Notes under the pieces: generated by a model
Databases searched by the model: none
What the model saw: only the letters and a program-made list of their open reading frames with translations
What the model was told of the DNA's origin: nothing
Assembly: GCF_004784465.1 (NCBI RefSeq)
Contig: NZ_SRRU01000004.1
Span: 310,001 to 374,000 of the forward strand
DNA from: Streptomyces griseoluteus
Lineage (GTDB): Bacteria > Actinomycetota > Actinomycetes > Streptomycetales > Streptomycetaceae
DNA length: 64,000 nt
Reading direction: 5' to 3'
Translations under genes and position numbers: made by a program
In this document: positions 54,032 to 63,627 of the stretch, piece by piece
How the letters are laid out: the number at the start of each line of letters is the position of its first letter
How positions within the stretch are numbered: position 1 is the stretch's first letter

Positions 54032-54312
54032 GCTCCACGCTCACCACTTCGGACCCGCAGACGGCATCGGCGTTCCTTTCCCCCCGGTGCCGGCCGATCC
54101 CCCGCCGGAGGCATCGTCTTGACCACGAGCCGCTCTATGCGGTGATCGACTCATGGCCTCCGGCCCTATCCACCAGTGGGCGCGCGTCGGCGCAGCGCGG
54201 GCGGAGCGGGCCGGAGGCAGGAGCGGCGCCCGCAGCGGAGCCGGGAAGCGCGCCCGGCGGAGCGGAGCGCAGCCGGGGCTTGATGAGGTAGAGAAACCTG
54301 TAACAGCCCAGG

Positions 54313-55071
54313 TCACGCGTCGAAGTCGTACTCCAGGATGTAGGACGCGGCGTCGAGCGTCATCTCGTTGATCTCGACGGGGCGGCCTTCGTCCGCGAAC
54401 GCGGTGCGGCAGATGTGGATGACCGGCGTGCCGGGGGACATGCTCAACTGTGCCGCTTCATCCTTCGACGGCATGCGTGAGCGGATCTCCTCGCGGAAGT
54501 GCACTGGCTTGTAGCCGAGTTCGGCAAGCCTGGCGTACGTTCCGCCTGGTCCTGTGTCCTCCTGGGTGATGGCGGACCCGGCGACCACTGACGTGGGCAG
54601 ATAGCTCGTCGCGAGCAGGACGGCTTTCCCGTCCAAGACGAAGCGTCGGCGCCTCACGCACACCGTTTCGTCGTCGGCCAGGTCCAGAACCGCGCTGATG
54701 CGGTCGGGTGCGGCCTCCTCGGACACGGTGACCTGGTCCACCTCGAGCGCGCGATTTTCGATGTCCGCAGACCAGATGGAACGGCCGCTACCCCATTGCT
54801 GCTGGGAAAGTCGCTGGATGCCTCGGCGCCGAAGGGGACGGAAGGCTCGGACGAACACGCCGGCGCCCTTGCGGGCCTCGGCGACGCCTTCGTCTCGGAG
54901 CACGCTCAACGCCTGTCGGGCCGTCATGCGAGCCACGCCGTGCGCGGCCATCAGGTCGTTCTCTCCGGGGAGGCGATCACCGGGGCCGTACTCGCCCGAC
55001 TGGATCGCCTCGCGTAGGGAGTCCGCGATCCGCTGGTACTTCGGCCGGCGGTCGTCGTCGGCGTTGGCCAT
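54313..55071 (-). CDS. GntR-family repressor (KorSA-like)
   Basis: The 252-residue protein has an N-terminal winged HTH (about 10-75; YQRIADSLREAIQSGEYGPG, then GVARMTARQALSVLRDEGVA) and a C-terminal UTRA ligand domain (HFREEIRSRMPSKDEAAQL and similar). In pSAM2 the equivalent, KorSA, represses the transfer and replication genes. It is divergent from the tra operon, with an array of TCTCTAGACA repeats between them, which fits repression of that operon and self-control. The start is ATG at 55071. Confidence 0.88.
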   Translation of the reverse strand: MANADDDRRPKYQRIADSLREAIQSGEYGPGDRLPGENDLMAAHGVARMTARQALSVLRDEGVAEARKGAGVFVRAFRPLRRRGIQRLSQQQWGSGRSIWSADIENRALEVDQVTVSEEAAPDRISAVLDLADDETVCVRRRRFVLDGKAVLLATSYLPTSVVAGSAITQEDTGPGGTYARLAELGYKPVHFREEIRSRMPSKDEAAQLSMSPGTPVIHICRTAFADEGRPVEINEMTLDAASYILEYDFDA

Positions 55072-55089
55072 TCCGGAGCCCTCCTCTCT

Positions 55090-55249
55090 TCTCTAGACAC
55101 CCCACTCTAGGGGACCAGCTGTCTCGCGTCGCTCTCTGCGTGTATCCGCGATCTTGCGCCCGCAACATCTCTAGCCATCAGCTCGGACGTCTCTAGACAT
55201 CCTTCTTGACATCTCTAGACAGGCTCTCCATTGTGGAGATGTCTAGAGA
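55090..55249. promoter_or_regulatory. Operator array and promoter of the transfer operon
   Basis: TCTCTAGACA occurs at 55090, 55190 and 55212, and the inverse TGTCTAGAGA at 55240; a partial ATCTCTAG lies at 55167. The third copy lies between a -35 TTGACA (55206-55211) and a -10 CATTGT (55229-55234) with a 17-bp spacer, so a bound repressor would block the promoter. The sites are probably bound by the adjacent GntR protein. Confidence 0.8.
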
Positions 55250-55287
55250 GGCTGCACCGGGTGGCCTCCTGAACGAGGGATGCGCTC

Positions 55288-55617
55288 ATGCCGTCTTTCA
55301 AGATCGACCTTTCGACCGCTGTGGTGTTCGTGGCGACCGCGCCCGTGCCGAAGCTGGCCAACGCCAAGACCGGTGAACGTGCGATGGACCGGGAGACCGG
55401 GGCGCCGCTGTCGACGGTGGGCCTGCTGGTCTCGGACGAGGGGGAGGGCAACCTCTACCAGGTCACCATCCCGGAGACCGGCTACCCCGAGGGGTTGGCG
55501 CCGGGTCTGCCGGTTCGGGTGGTCGGGCTGAAGGCGCGGGACTGGGAGAACGAGTTCAACGGGCAGAAGCGGCACGGGATCTCGTTTCGCGCGGTCGCGA
55601 TCACCTCGGCGGCCTGA
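55288..55617 (+). CDS. Conserved small AICE protein upstream of tra
   Basis: The 109-residue protein begins MPSFKIDLSTAVVFVATAPV. It has no catalytic motif and resembles a short beta-rich fold (LYQVTIPE, LPVRVVGLKARDWEN). It starts at ATG 55288, the first gene of the transfer operon, and ends one base before the tra start. The function is unknown; such proteins commonly precede tra in actinomycete elements. Confidence 0.65.
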   Translation: MPSFKIDLSTAVVFVATAPVPKLANAKTGERAMDRETGAPLSTVGLLVSDEGEGNLYQVTIPETGYPEGLAPGLPVRVVGLKARDWENEFNGQKRHGISFRAVAITSAA

Positions 55618-55618
55618 C

Positions 55619-56959
55619 ATGACCGACCTGTCCGTGATGCTGGAGGCCACGGGCGCCCTCGCAGGTGTCGGCAGTCTCGGCTACGCGAAGGTCCGCGCTC
55701 CGCGCGTGTACTGGTCGCTGGTCGGGCTGCCGGTCACCTGGGCCCGGTTCACCCTCTCCTACCGCTCGACGATGGACGTGTGCGGGCTGACAGTGCAGCC
55801 TTCCCGGCTGCGGGCCTTCATCGCCCGGAACGTGGCCCGGCGTGAGGTGCTGCCGGTCCCGCCAAAGGTGCGCCGGGTCCGGGGCACGTCGACGGGGCTG
55901 CGAGTGACACTGCGGCTCCCCGCCGGCCTGGAACCCGCCGACCTGATGGCCGCCTCGGAGCGGCTGCGGCATGCCTGGGGCGTGCACTCGGTGACCGTCG
56001 CCGAGACCAAGCCCGGCTATGTCGAACTGCGCATGACCGGCTATGACGTGCTGCGTCAGGTCCGGATGCCGCGCGGGGCCCGCCCTGACGGACTGACGGT
56101 GCCGGTGGCGCTGCGCGAGGACGGAACGGCCTTCGTCCGTGACTACCGCGCCATGCCGATGGCACTGACGCTGGGCGCCAACAACTCCGGCAAGTCCGTG
56201 TATCAGCGGAACCTGATCAAAGGGCTGGCGCGACTGCCGGTGGCGCTGGTCGGCATCGACTGCAAGCGCGGTGTCGAACACTCCGCCTACGCACCCCGCC
56301 TGTCGGCCCTGGCCACCACCCCGGACGACTCCGCCTCCCTGCTGGATGTGCTGGTCGCGGAGATGGAATCCCGCTTCGACGTGCTGAGCCTCCACGGGGT
56401 GTCGGACATGTGGGAGCTGCCCGAGCGGTTACGGCCGGTGCCCGTCGTCGTCCTAATGGACGAGGTGGCGGAGCTGTTCCTGATCTCCTCGAAGAAGGAT
56501 GAGGAGCGGCGGGAGCGGATCGTGACCGCGTTGATCCGGCTGGCGCAGATGGCCCGCGCGGTCGGTATCTACCTGGAGGTGTGCGGGCAGCGCTTCGGCT
56601 CCGAGCTGGGCAGGGGTGCGACCATGCTCCGCGCCCAGCTCACCGGCCGGGTCGTGCACCGGGTCAACGACAAACAGACCGCCGAGATGGGCCTCGCCGA
56701 CGTCGCCCCGGACGCGGTGATGGCCGCCAGCCTCATCCCCGCCGAACGCCCCGGTACGGCGGTTGCCGCGGATTCCTCCGGTGGCTGGGCGAAGATCCGC
56801 ACCCCGCACACCCCCCGTGATGAGGCGAAGGCGGTGTGCCGGGAGTTCGCCCACCTCGTCCCGGATCTGCCCGCCCTCGACCCGTACCGCCCACATGTGC
56901 CCGCCGACGCCCCGGCGTCCGGGCCGTCGCTGGTCAAGCCGCTCCCGGTCACGGACTAG
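55619..56959 (+). CDS. FtsK/SpoIIIE-type DNA translocase Tra
   Basis: The 446-residue protein has an N-terminal membrane-proximal part (ALAGVGSLGYAKVRAPRVYW, VGLPVTWARFTL). An FtsK-type motor follows: Walker A GANNSGKSVYQRNLI (about 190) and Walker B VPVVVLMDEVAELF (about 275), with the arginine-rich sensor region ARAVGIYLEVCGQRFGSELG. In AICEs this single ATPase moves double-stranded DNA to the recipient and is sufficient for transfer. The ATG at 55619 overlaps the preceding gene spacing (1 bp). It is smaller than pSAM2-type TraB proteins in its N-terminus. Confidence 0.9.
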   Translation: MTDLSVMLEATGALAGVGSLGYAKVRAPRVYWSLVGLPVTWARFTLSYRSTMDVCGLTVQPSRLRAFIARNVARREVLPVPPKVRRVRGTSTGLRVTLRLPAGLEPADLMAASERLRHAWGVHSVTVAETKPGYVELRMTGYDVLRQVRMPRGARPDGLTVPVALREDGTAFVRDYRAMPMALTLGANNSGKSVYQRNLIKGLARLPVALVGIDCKRGVEHSAYAPRLSALATTPDDSASLLDVLVAEMESRFDVLSLHGVSDMWELPERLRPVPVVVLMDEVAELFLISSKKDEERRERIVTALIRLAQMARAVGIYLEVCGQRFGSELGRGATMLRAQLTGRVVHRVNDKQTAEMGLADVAPDAVMAASLIPAERPGTAVAADSSGGWAKIRTPHTPRDEAKAVCREFAHLVPDLPALDPYRPHVPADAPASGPSLVKPLPVTD

Positions 56960-56967
56960 GGGGAGCG

Positions 56968-57633
56968 ATGGCCGTGAATCGCTCGATCCGCCCCGATGCG
57001 GTGCTGATCCAAGCCGTGATCGCCGGTGCTCTCTCCTTCGCGCACCTGCACGATTTGGCGGCTGCGGCCGGACAGTCCGGATGGAAGGCGTGGGCCTACC
57101 CGGTCTCGGTCGACCTGCTGTTGGTCGCCGCCTGGCGTCGGTTCCGCGCCGGCCGGGACCGCTCCTCCTGGACCTGGTTCGCCATCGCCCTGGCGGCCTC
57201 CCTCGGCGCCAACGTCGCCACGGCCGGCCTACTCGACCTGCACCAGGTGCCCGCCTGGCTGCGCATCCTCGTCGCTGGGTGGCCCGCCCTTGCCTTCCTC
57301 GGCGGCACCCTCCTCGTCCACGCCCCTACACCGGACACCCCGAACCTGGAGCAGGTCGAGGAACCGGCGGTGGAAGTCGAGACGCTCCGCACCGACACCG
57401 CCGACGAGTCGGCCCCGGCCCCGGTCCGGGCACCGGAGATCGCCCCGGCTCCGCCCAAGCCGCCCGCCTCTGGTGCGGCCGTTCCGCCGGCACTCCTCGA
57501 CCACGCCCGCTCGATCGCGGACGCCCACCGCTCCAGCACGGGTGAGCCGATCACCGCCGAGGTGCTTACTGCCCGGCTCGGCCTGCCCGCCCCGACCTGC
57601 CAAGAGATCGCCGCGCAGCTCCAGCTCACCTGA
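56968..57633 (+). CDS. DUF2637/SpdB-type membrane protein
   Basis: The 221-residue protein has four transmembrane helices in the first 115 residues (LIQAVIAGALSFAHLHDLAA; WAYPVSVDLLLVAAWRRF; WTWFAIALAASLGANVAT; ILVAGWPALAFLGGTLLVH). A Pro/Ala-rich linker and a C-terminal helical domain follow (ITAEVLTARLGLPAPTCQEI, a degenerate HTH). DUF2637 proteins are part of the spread (Spd) functions that move AICEs within the recipient mycelium. The ATG at 56968 is preceded by GGGGGAG. Confidence 0.82.
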   Translation: MAVNRSIRPDAVLIQAVIAGALSFAHLHDLAAAAGQSGWKAWAYPVSVDLLLVAAWRRFRAGRDRSSWTWFAIALAASLGANVATAGLLDLHQVPAWLRILVAGWPALAFLGGTLLVHAPTPDTPNLEQVEEPAVEVETLRTDTADESAPAPVRAPEIAPAPPKPPASGAAVPPALLDHARSIADAHRSSTGEPITAEVLTARLGLPAPTCQEIAAQLQLT

Positions 57634-57653
57634 CACCGAGAGGAGATCAGCCC

Positions 57654-57836
57654 ATGTCTTGGTCCTACGACCGCGCCACCGACTACCTGGACGCCGCTCG
57701 CGAGATGTCCGACTCCGGCCGTCACACCCTGGCCCGGCTCCTCGCCGAGGAAGCCGCCGACCGCACCCCGGACCCGAACGAGGCGGCCCGCATCCTCGCC
57801 GAGTTCCCCGGCCAGAGCCTGCGGCAGGAGAGCTGA
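57654..57836 (+). CDS. 60-aa AICE protein
   Basis: ATG at 57654 with GAGAGGAGA upstream. The 60-residue product is acidic and helical (DRATDYLDAAREMSDSGRHT then AEEAADRTPDPNEAARIL). It has no recognisable family. It sits in the operon between the DUF2637 gene and a small transfer protein. Confidence 0.7.
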   Translation: MSWSYDRATDYLDAAREMSDSGRHTLARLLAEEAADRTPDPNEAARILAEFPGQSLRQES

Positions 57837-57837
57837 C

Positions 57838-58026
57838 GTGGCCGCCTACCGCCGCTTCCGCGACGTGTGCCGCTTCGGGCCGGTCACGGTCGGCACCTAC
57901 CACAACGGCCGCGGCCAGCCCCGGCACACCGCTGCCTGTACCGCGCCCGGCTGCGGCTTCTCCACCGAACACCGCGACCGCTCGGCCGCCGAGCTGGCCG
58001 CCCGCACTCACCGCTGCAACGCCTGA
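57838..58026 (+). CDS. Mobile element transfer protein (small)
   Basis: The 62-residue protein, GTG at 57838, has FGPVTVGTYHNGRGQPRHTA and ACTAPGCGFSTEH with a C-terminal HRCN; the Cys and His pattern suggests a small zinc-binding module. Similar short proteins follow DUF2637 genes in AICE operons. Stop and start of the adjacent genes are separated by a base, so translation is tightly coupled. Confidence 0.7.
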   Translation: MAAYRRFRDVCRFGPVTVGTYHNGRGQPRHTAACTAPGCGFSTEHRDRSAAELAARTHRCNA

Positions 58027-58041
58027 CAGGAGGAAGATCCC

Positions 58042-58362
58042 GTGTTCACACCGAAGTACCCGCCTCAGGACACCGCCCCCGCACCGAACGTCACCCCGCT
58101 GCAGACGACCGCCCCGGTCCCCACGGTTCAGGCCCCGGCCCCGGCTCAGGTCCTCCCGATGGCCCCGGCCTCGAACCGGCCGGCCGTCCAGCTCACTCCC
58201 GGTAGCGCGCTTGCCCTGGCGGCCGGTGGCGGGGCTGTGGTCCTGGTCGTCGGCGCGGTCCTGGTCTCCATGCTCCTCGCGGTCGCCATCACCGCTGTCT
58301 CCGTCGCCGTGACCGCCGTCGTGCTCCGCTTCCTCATCACCGACCTACGGAAGGGCCACTGA
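58042..58362 (+). CDS. SpdB2-type small membrane protein
   Basis: The 106-residue protein has a Pro/Ala-rich N-terminal half (about 1-55) and a two-helix hydrophobic C-terminal half (about 60-98; LALAAGGGAVVLVVGAVLVS, AITAVSVAVTAVVLRFLIT). It is typical of Spd proteins that assist plasmid spread in mycelium. The start is GTG at 58042 with AGGAGG upstream. Confidence 0.75.
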   Translation: MFTPKYPPQDTAPAPNVTPLQTTAPVPTVQAPAPAQVLPMAPASNRPAVQLTPGSALALAAGGGAVVLVVGAVLVSMLLAVAITAVSVAVTAVVLRFLITDLRKGH

Positions 58363-58365
58363 ACG

Positions 58366-58914
58366 ATGGACACCCACGTGATCACCGCCGCATTACCCAC
58401 GCTGGGCTGGGCCGTTCACGGCGGCCTCCTCGTACGCCGCCTGGCCACCGCCCGCCGTGACCCGCTGACCGGCCTGCACACCCGCGCCGGATGGACCACC
58501 CGCGCCCAACACCTGCTGGCCAAGCACCCCGGCGCCCTGGTGCTCCTGGTCGACCTGGACGACTTCAAGGCCACGAACGACACCTACGGCCACGCCGCCG
58601 GAGACGCCGTTCTCACCGCCACTGCCCGCCGTCTGAACACCTGGATTGGCCGCTACGGCATCGCCGCCCGCCTCGGCGGAGACGAGTTCACCGCCATCGT
58701 CACCGACCCCGGACGCACCCCCGGCTTCGACGCCCTGCAGCTCGCCTTGAACCGGCCCCTCGAACACGACGGCCGCACCCTGCCGGTCTCGGCCTCGGTC
58801 GGCCGCTGCCCCTGCTCACACCTGCCGGTGCGAACCCTCACCAACGCCCTGTCCGCCGCCGACGCGGCGATGTACGCGGCCAAGGGTCACGGCAGGCGCA
58901 ACACCCGCCCATGA
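58366..58914 (+). CDS. GGDEF-domain protein (possible diguanylate cyclase) on the AICE
   Basis: The 182-residue protein consists of a short hydrophobic N-terminus and one GGDEF domain. It has LTGLHTRAGW near residue 30, VDLDDFKATNDTYGHAAGD (about 61-79), the active motif RLGGDEFT (about 103-110) and the C-terminal helices. All catalytic residues for making c-di-GMP from two GTP are present. No RxxD inhibition site is seen five residues before GGDEF. It lies in the middle of the spd genes. c-di-GMP controls development in Streptomyces through BldD, so the element may alter host development; this is inferred. Confidence 0.85.
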   Translation: MDTHVITAALPTLGWAVHGGLLVRRLATARRDPLTGLHTRAGWTTRAQHLLAKHPGALVLLVDLDDFKATNDTYGHAAGDAVLTATARRLNTWIGRYGIAARLGGDEFTAIVTDPGRTPGFDALQLALNRPLEHDGRTLPVSASVGRCPCSHLPVRTLTNALSAADAAMYAAKGHGRRNTRP

Positions 58915-59004
58915 CGGCCCCCGGAGCGGCCTCTCTCGCCAAAGATCCGCCGCTCCGGGCGCCTGCACCACTTCCAGATCCAACGGACCCGAAAGGGAAA
59001 CCTC

Positions 59005-59190
59005 ATGATGCCCCAGCACACCCGCAGTACGCGTGTCTGCCGCGACTGCGACGGCCACGCCACCGCCCACATCACCACCGGCACCCTCAACCCGGACGGC
59101 ACCCGCGTCACCCTCCGCGTGACCTGCCCGGCCTGCAAGGGCACCGGCCACACCGCCCCCGCCCGCACCCTCATCCGCGCTCGGGGGTGA
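59005..59190 (+). CDS. Small DnaJ-type zinc-finger-like protein
   Basis: The 61-residue protein, ATG at 59005 with AAAGGGAAA upstream, has CRDCDGHA and CPACKGTGHT, one pair of CxxCxG motifs as found in DnaJ zinc modules. It probably binds one zinc ion. It lies just upstream of repSA. The function is unknown. Confidence 0.7.
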   Translation: MMPQHTRSTRVCRDCDGHATAHITTGTLNPDGTRVTLRVTCPACKGTGHTAPARTLIRARG

Positions 59191-59194
59191 CCGC

Positions 59195-60613
<1,419 letters not shown>

Positions 60614-60615
60614 CC

Positions 60616-60813
60616 ATGGCCTCAGAGCTGCCGAACCGGTTCCTGACCCCTGAGGACCTGGTCGAGATGTTCGAGCTGCCCAGCGTGGAGACGGTCTACC
60701 AGTGGCGCCGGAAGCAAACCGGGCCCCGCGGCTTCCGGGTCGGCCGGCACCTGCGCTTCGACCCCAGTGACGTGCGGGCCTGGGTGGACTCTCGAATCGG
60801 GGAGGCTGCCTGA
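60616..60813 (+). CDS. xis: Excisionase (Xis), MerR/BldC-like HTH
   Basis: The 65-residue protein has an HTH_17-type fold: FLTPEDLVEMFELPSVETVY and VGRHLRFDPSDVRAWVDSRI. Such small proteins direct the tyrosine integrase to excise the element. The ATG at 60616 follows repSA by two bases and the stop overlaps the int start by one base, forming the rep-xis-int cassette. Confidence 0.9.
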   Translation: MASELPNRFLTPEDLVEMFELPSVETVYQWRRKQTGPRGFRVGRHLRFDPSDVRAWVDSRIGEAA

Positions 60814-62063
60814 TGGCCGGTCACATCCAAGACCGCTGGTACAGGTCCGAGACCGGCCCGAACGGCAAACCCGTCAAGGTGAAGACCGACCGTCATGGCA
60901 CGGGCATGCGCTACCGGGCCCGGTACGTCGGCCCTGACGGGGCTGAGAAGTCCAAGAGCTTCCCCGACGGCAAGAAGCGTCTCGCCGAGAAGTGGCTCAG
61001 CGCCATCGAGACGGACATGACGCGCGGGCAGTACACCGATCCCAAGTCCATGCAGATCACGTTCCGTCAGTACGCGGAGAAGTGGTTGGACAGCAAGACG
61101 CCCAGTGCGACCGCCAGGAAGGAACTCGGCCGGCGCCTGCGGCTGCATGCCTACCCGGTGCTCGGCTCCCGACCGGTCGGGACCTTCCGGCCCGAGCACA
61201 TCAGGGCATTCCTCGCCACCCTGGAGGCGAAGCCTGGGATCGGCCCTTCCTACGCCCGGAACATCTTCGCGGACGTGCAGTCGGTCATGTCTGCGGCTGT
61301 CGATGACTCGCTGTTGTCGCGTAACCCGTGCAGCGCACGGAGTATCCGGCGGCCCAGGCCCGAGGCGCATCCCGTGGTCCCGTGGGCGCCCGCTCAGGTG
61401 TTCGCTGTTCGAGCGGCCCTTCTGGAGCGGTACCGAGCAATGGTCGACGTTGGTGCCGGATGCGGCCTGCGTCAGGGTGAGGTGTTCGGACTGGCTGAAG
61501 ACGCCATTGCCGCTGACGGTCGCACACTCCGTGTCGTGCGGCAGATCAAGCATGTGGAAGGGCGCCCGGTCTTCGCGCTCCCCAAGGGCGGCAAGAGGCG
61601 GGATGTGCCGTTGCCCGACTCCGTGGGGCAGGCCCTCCGAGCGCACATGGACGCCTGCAAGCCCGTAGAGATCACGTTGCCGTGGGACGTGCCGGAAGGG
61701 CCGGAGGTCTCCGCCCGGTTGATCTTCACGGCTGAGCAAGGGGGCATGGTGTGGCGGAGCAACTTCAACGGCAAGGAGTGGAAGCCCGCTCTCGCGGCCG
61801 CGGGCCTCATCCCGGAAGCGGACGGTGACGGCAAGTACGAGTCGGCGCGCGAGCACGGGATGCATGCCCTCCGGCACTTCTACGCCTCCGCACTGCTGGA
61901 CGCCGGCGAGAACATCAAAGCCGTCAGCGAGTACATGGGGCATGCCGACCCGGCTCTGACGCTGCGGGTGTACGCCCACCTGATGCCCGACAGCCGCGAG
62001 CGTGCCCGGCGTGCCATCGACTCCGTGCTGTGGGGCGCCTCGCAAGAAGATCACGGCCCCTAG
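60813..62063 (+). CDS. int: Tyrosine-type site-specific integrase
   Basis: The 416-residue protein has an N-terminal SAM-like core-binding domain (TFRQYAEKWLDSKTPSATAR) and a catalytic domain with GCGLRQGEVFGL (first Arg, about 226), HGMHALRHFYASALL (His-x-x-Arg, about 350), EYMGHADPALTLRVYAHL (catalytic Tyr, about 385). It integrates the element at the 18-bp att site. The start is ATG at 60813. The gene ends about 75 bp before the right att copy, normal for AICEs. Confidence 0.94.
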   Translation: MAGHIQDRWYRSETGPNGKPVKVKTDRHGTGMRYRARYVGPDGAEKSKSFPDGKKRLAEKWLSAIETDMTRGQYTDPKSMQITFRQYAEKWLDSKTPSATARKELGRRLRLHAYPVLGSRPVGTFRPEHIRAFLATLEAKPGIGPSYARNIFADVQSVMSAAVDDSLLSRNPCSARSIRRPRPEAHPVVPWAPAQVFAVRAALLERYRAMVDVGAGCGLRQGEVFGLAEDAIAADGRTLRVVRQIKHVEGRPVFALPKGGKRRDVPLPDSVGQALRAHMDACKPVEITLPWDVPEGPEVSARLIFTAEQGGMVWRSNFNGKEWKPALAAAGLIPEADGDGKYESAREHGMHALRHFYASALLDAGENIKAVSEYMGHADPALTLRVYAHLMPDSRERARRAIDSVLWGASQEDHGP

Positions 62064-62085
62064 ACGGCCCAGGAAGACAGCGACG

Positions 62086-62119
62086 GCCCCTGATCTGCCC
62101 TTTTCCGCAGGTCAGGGGC
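62086..62119 (+). terminator. Terminator after int
   Basis: Stem GCCCCTGATCTGC/GCAGGTCAGGGGC (one G-T pair) with an 8-nt loop. Confidence 0.75.
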
Positions 62120-62137
62120 TGTTGGCGTGGGAGAACC

Positions 62138-62155
62138 CTCTGAAGTTCCTCAACT
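62138..62155 (+). other. Right attachment site (att) of the AICE
   Basis: CTCTGAAGTTCCTCAACT; one mismatch to the left copy. Two GACGGCCC repeats at 62063 and 62082, with a related ACGGCCCC at 62053, lie just inside it, matching the pair inside the left end. Beyond it begins the conserved chromosome. Confidence 0.7.
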
Positions 62156-62267
62156 CGGCTTTGGGGTTCTTCGGGGGCGGGCATCTCCCGGTCACCGCGC
62201 GGTGCGCGGGGATGGACGGGGCGCCCACGGGGGGTCGCTTCGGGGGAACGGAAGGAGGGGGGACGCC

Positions 62268-62618
62268 ATGGTCTTCGGCATCATCCTCATCGTGGTGATC
62301 CTGGCCGGCGTGGCCGCGGCGCGGTCGCGGCGCCGGCGTACGTGGGGGGTTTCCGCCGGGAAGGCGCGGCCGTCGCGGGGCGGCGGGTCGCGGTCGTCGG
62401 GGTCCTCGTCCTCGGGGTCGGGGGCGTACGACGGCGGGGCCAGCTGGTGGGTCTGGGGCGGGGACTCCGGGTCCTCCTCCGGCGGTGGGCACCACGGTGG
62501 GCATCACGGCGGCGACAGCGGCGGCCACTCCGGGCACTCCTCCTGCGGGGGCGGCCACTCGTCCTGCGGCGGCGGCTCCTCCTGTGGTGGCGGCGGGGGC
62601 TGCGGAGGCGGCAGCTGA
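62268..62618 (+). CDS. Small Gly/Ser/His/Cys-rich membrane-anchored protein
   Basis: The 116-residue protein has one N-terminal helix (MVFGIILIVVILAGVAAARS), a basic stretch RRRR, and a tail of Gly/Ser with HHGGHHGGDSGG and CGGGHSSCGGGSSCGGG. The Cys/Gly tail could bind metal or form disulphides. The ATG at 62268 has GAAGGAGGGG upstream. It would be the divergent neighbour of the aminotransferase in a chromosome without the AICE, so this 110-bp gap probably still holds that gene's native promoter. Confidence 0.78.
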   Translation: MVFGIILIVVILAGVAAARSRRRRTWGVSAGKARPSRGGGSRSSGSSSSGSGAYDGGASWWVWGGDSGSSSGGGHHGGHHGGDSGGHSGHSSCGGGHSSCGGGSSCGGGGGCGGGS

Positions 62619-63019
62619 GCCCTCGGGGCACGCACCCCAGGCACGCATACCGAGGCACGGACACCGAAGCGCTCGGGCGGCCGCAGCGGCGATATCCGGC
62701 CGCCCGCGACCGCCCCCGCGTGGCGGAAACGCCCAGGGGTCGGCGCCCAGGGCGCCCGAACCGGCGGAGCATCTCGCTCCGCGCTGGGCGTACGCCGTAG
62801 TTGAACAGTTGAGCTGTGGAGCCCTCTGAGGGATGGAAACCCTACGAACTTGGGTAAAAACCCTGTGGCAGGGCCAGTGTTCGTGATTCCCTCTAAAACA
62901 CCACCTCAAGCCCTCGGACGTCCTAGGGACACCGCTTCTCCAGCCGGGCCGACCTGGCCGAATCGCCCGGTGTCACCGAGGTGTGCCGCCCTCTCCTTGT
63001 GTGTTAGCGGAGCCGATCC
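62619..63019. other. Intergenic region before the DUF2617 gene
   Basis: 401 bp without a supported gene. The right part (62790-62890) is somewhat AT-richer and could hold a promoter for the DUF2617 gene. No clear hairpin or RNA gene was recognised. Confidence 0.45.
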
Positions 63020-63547
63020 ATGCTCACGACCCTGAACACGTCCTACACCGACACCCGAGCCGCAGACCTCGCCTGGGCCCTCGGCCGCGAACCGCTCCCG
63101 GCCCTGGCCACCCTCGACCTCGAACTGAGTGGCGCCAAAATGCAGTTGAGGCTGCTCGGCGCCTCGCACCAGGTCCTTCTGGAGACGGACCGGGGCAGTT
63201 GTTCGGAGACGGTCGCGTGCATGCCCGGCTCCTCCACCCCGCTGCCCCTCGGCGTCGCCAAGCGCGTCGGCGACTGGGAGTACGAGTTCGCGGCGCGCGT
63301 GGAGGTGCTCACGCCGGGCTCCTTCGCGGGCCGCGCCCAGGAGTTGCTGGCGCTGGTCTCCGACCATCCGCACGGACTCGCCGGGGTCTTCCCCGGCAGC
63401 CCGCACGCCTTCACCGCGATGCTCGCCCAGCGGCACGAGGGCCAGGTGCGGTGGCGTACCTGGCACGCGTACCCGCAGGACGGGCAGTTGGTGGTGACCC
63501 GTACCCGCGTCGGGGTGAGAGTCCCGGCCGGGCGGGGTGCCTGGTAA
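63020..63547 (+). CDS. DUF2617 protein
   Basis: The 175-residue protein matches the DUF2617 family of actinobacteria: LATLDLELSGAKMQLRLLGA, HQVLLETDRGSCSETVACMP and YEFAARVEVLTPGSFAGRAQ. The function is unknown. ATG at 63020. It lies 80 bp upstream of, and on the same strand as, the spermidine-synthase-like gene, with which it is often linked. Confidence 0.82.
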   Translation: MLTTLNTSYTDTRAADLAWALGREPLPALATLDLELSGAKMQLRLLGASHQVLLETDRGSCSETVACMPGSSTPLPLGVAKRVGDWEYEFAARVEVLTPGSFAGRAQELLALVSDHPHGLAGVFPGSPHAFTAMLAQRHEGQVRWRTWHAYPQDGQLVVTRTRVGVRVPAGRGAW

Positions 63548-63627
63548 ACCAACAGGGCCAGGTTGACGGGGAGTTTCCACACGTGTGGGTGACGAAGCGT
63601 CCCACTGCGGTGACGTAACGTCGCAGC

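Larger units (their letters stand above)
53577..54312. other. Non-coding control region of the AICE (parS, large hairpin)
   Basis: 736 bp between the mini-protein and the GntR gene. It holds a parS palindrome (53826), a nested inverted repeat (53882-54031) and a purine-rich, very GC-rich tract (54175-54290). No open frame with typical codon use is supported. This is the likeliest site of a replication origin or of plasmid-type maintenance signals. Confidence 0.55.

Noticed and set aside
54175..54290. Purine-rich GC tract as a possible gene
   Set aside because: The frames are Arg/Ala/Gly-rich without a ribosome site or motif; it is treated as non-coding control DNA.
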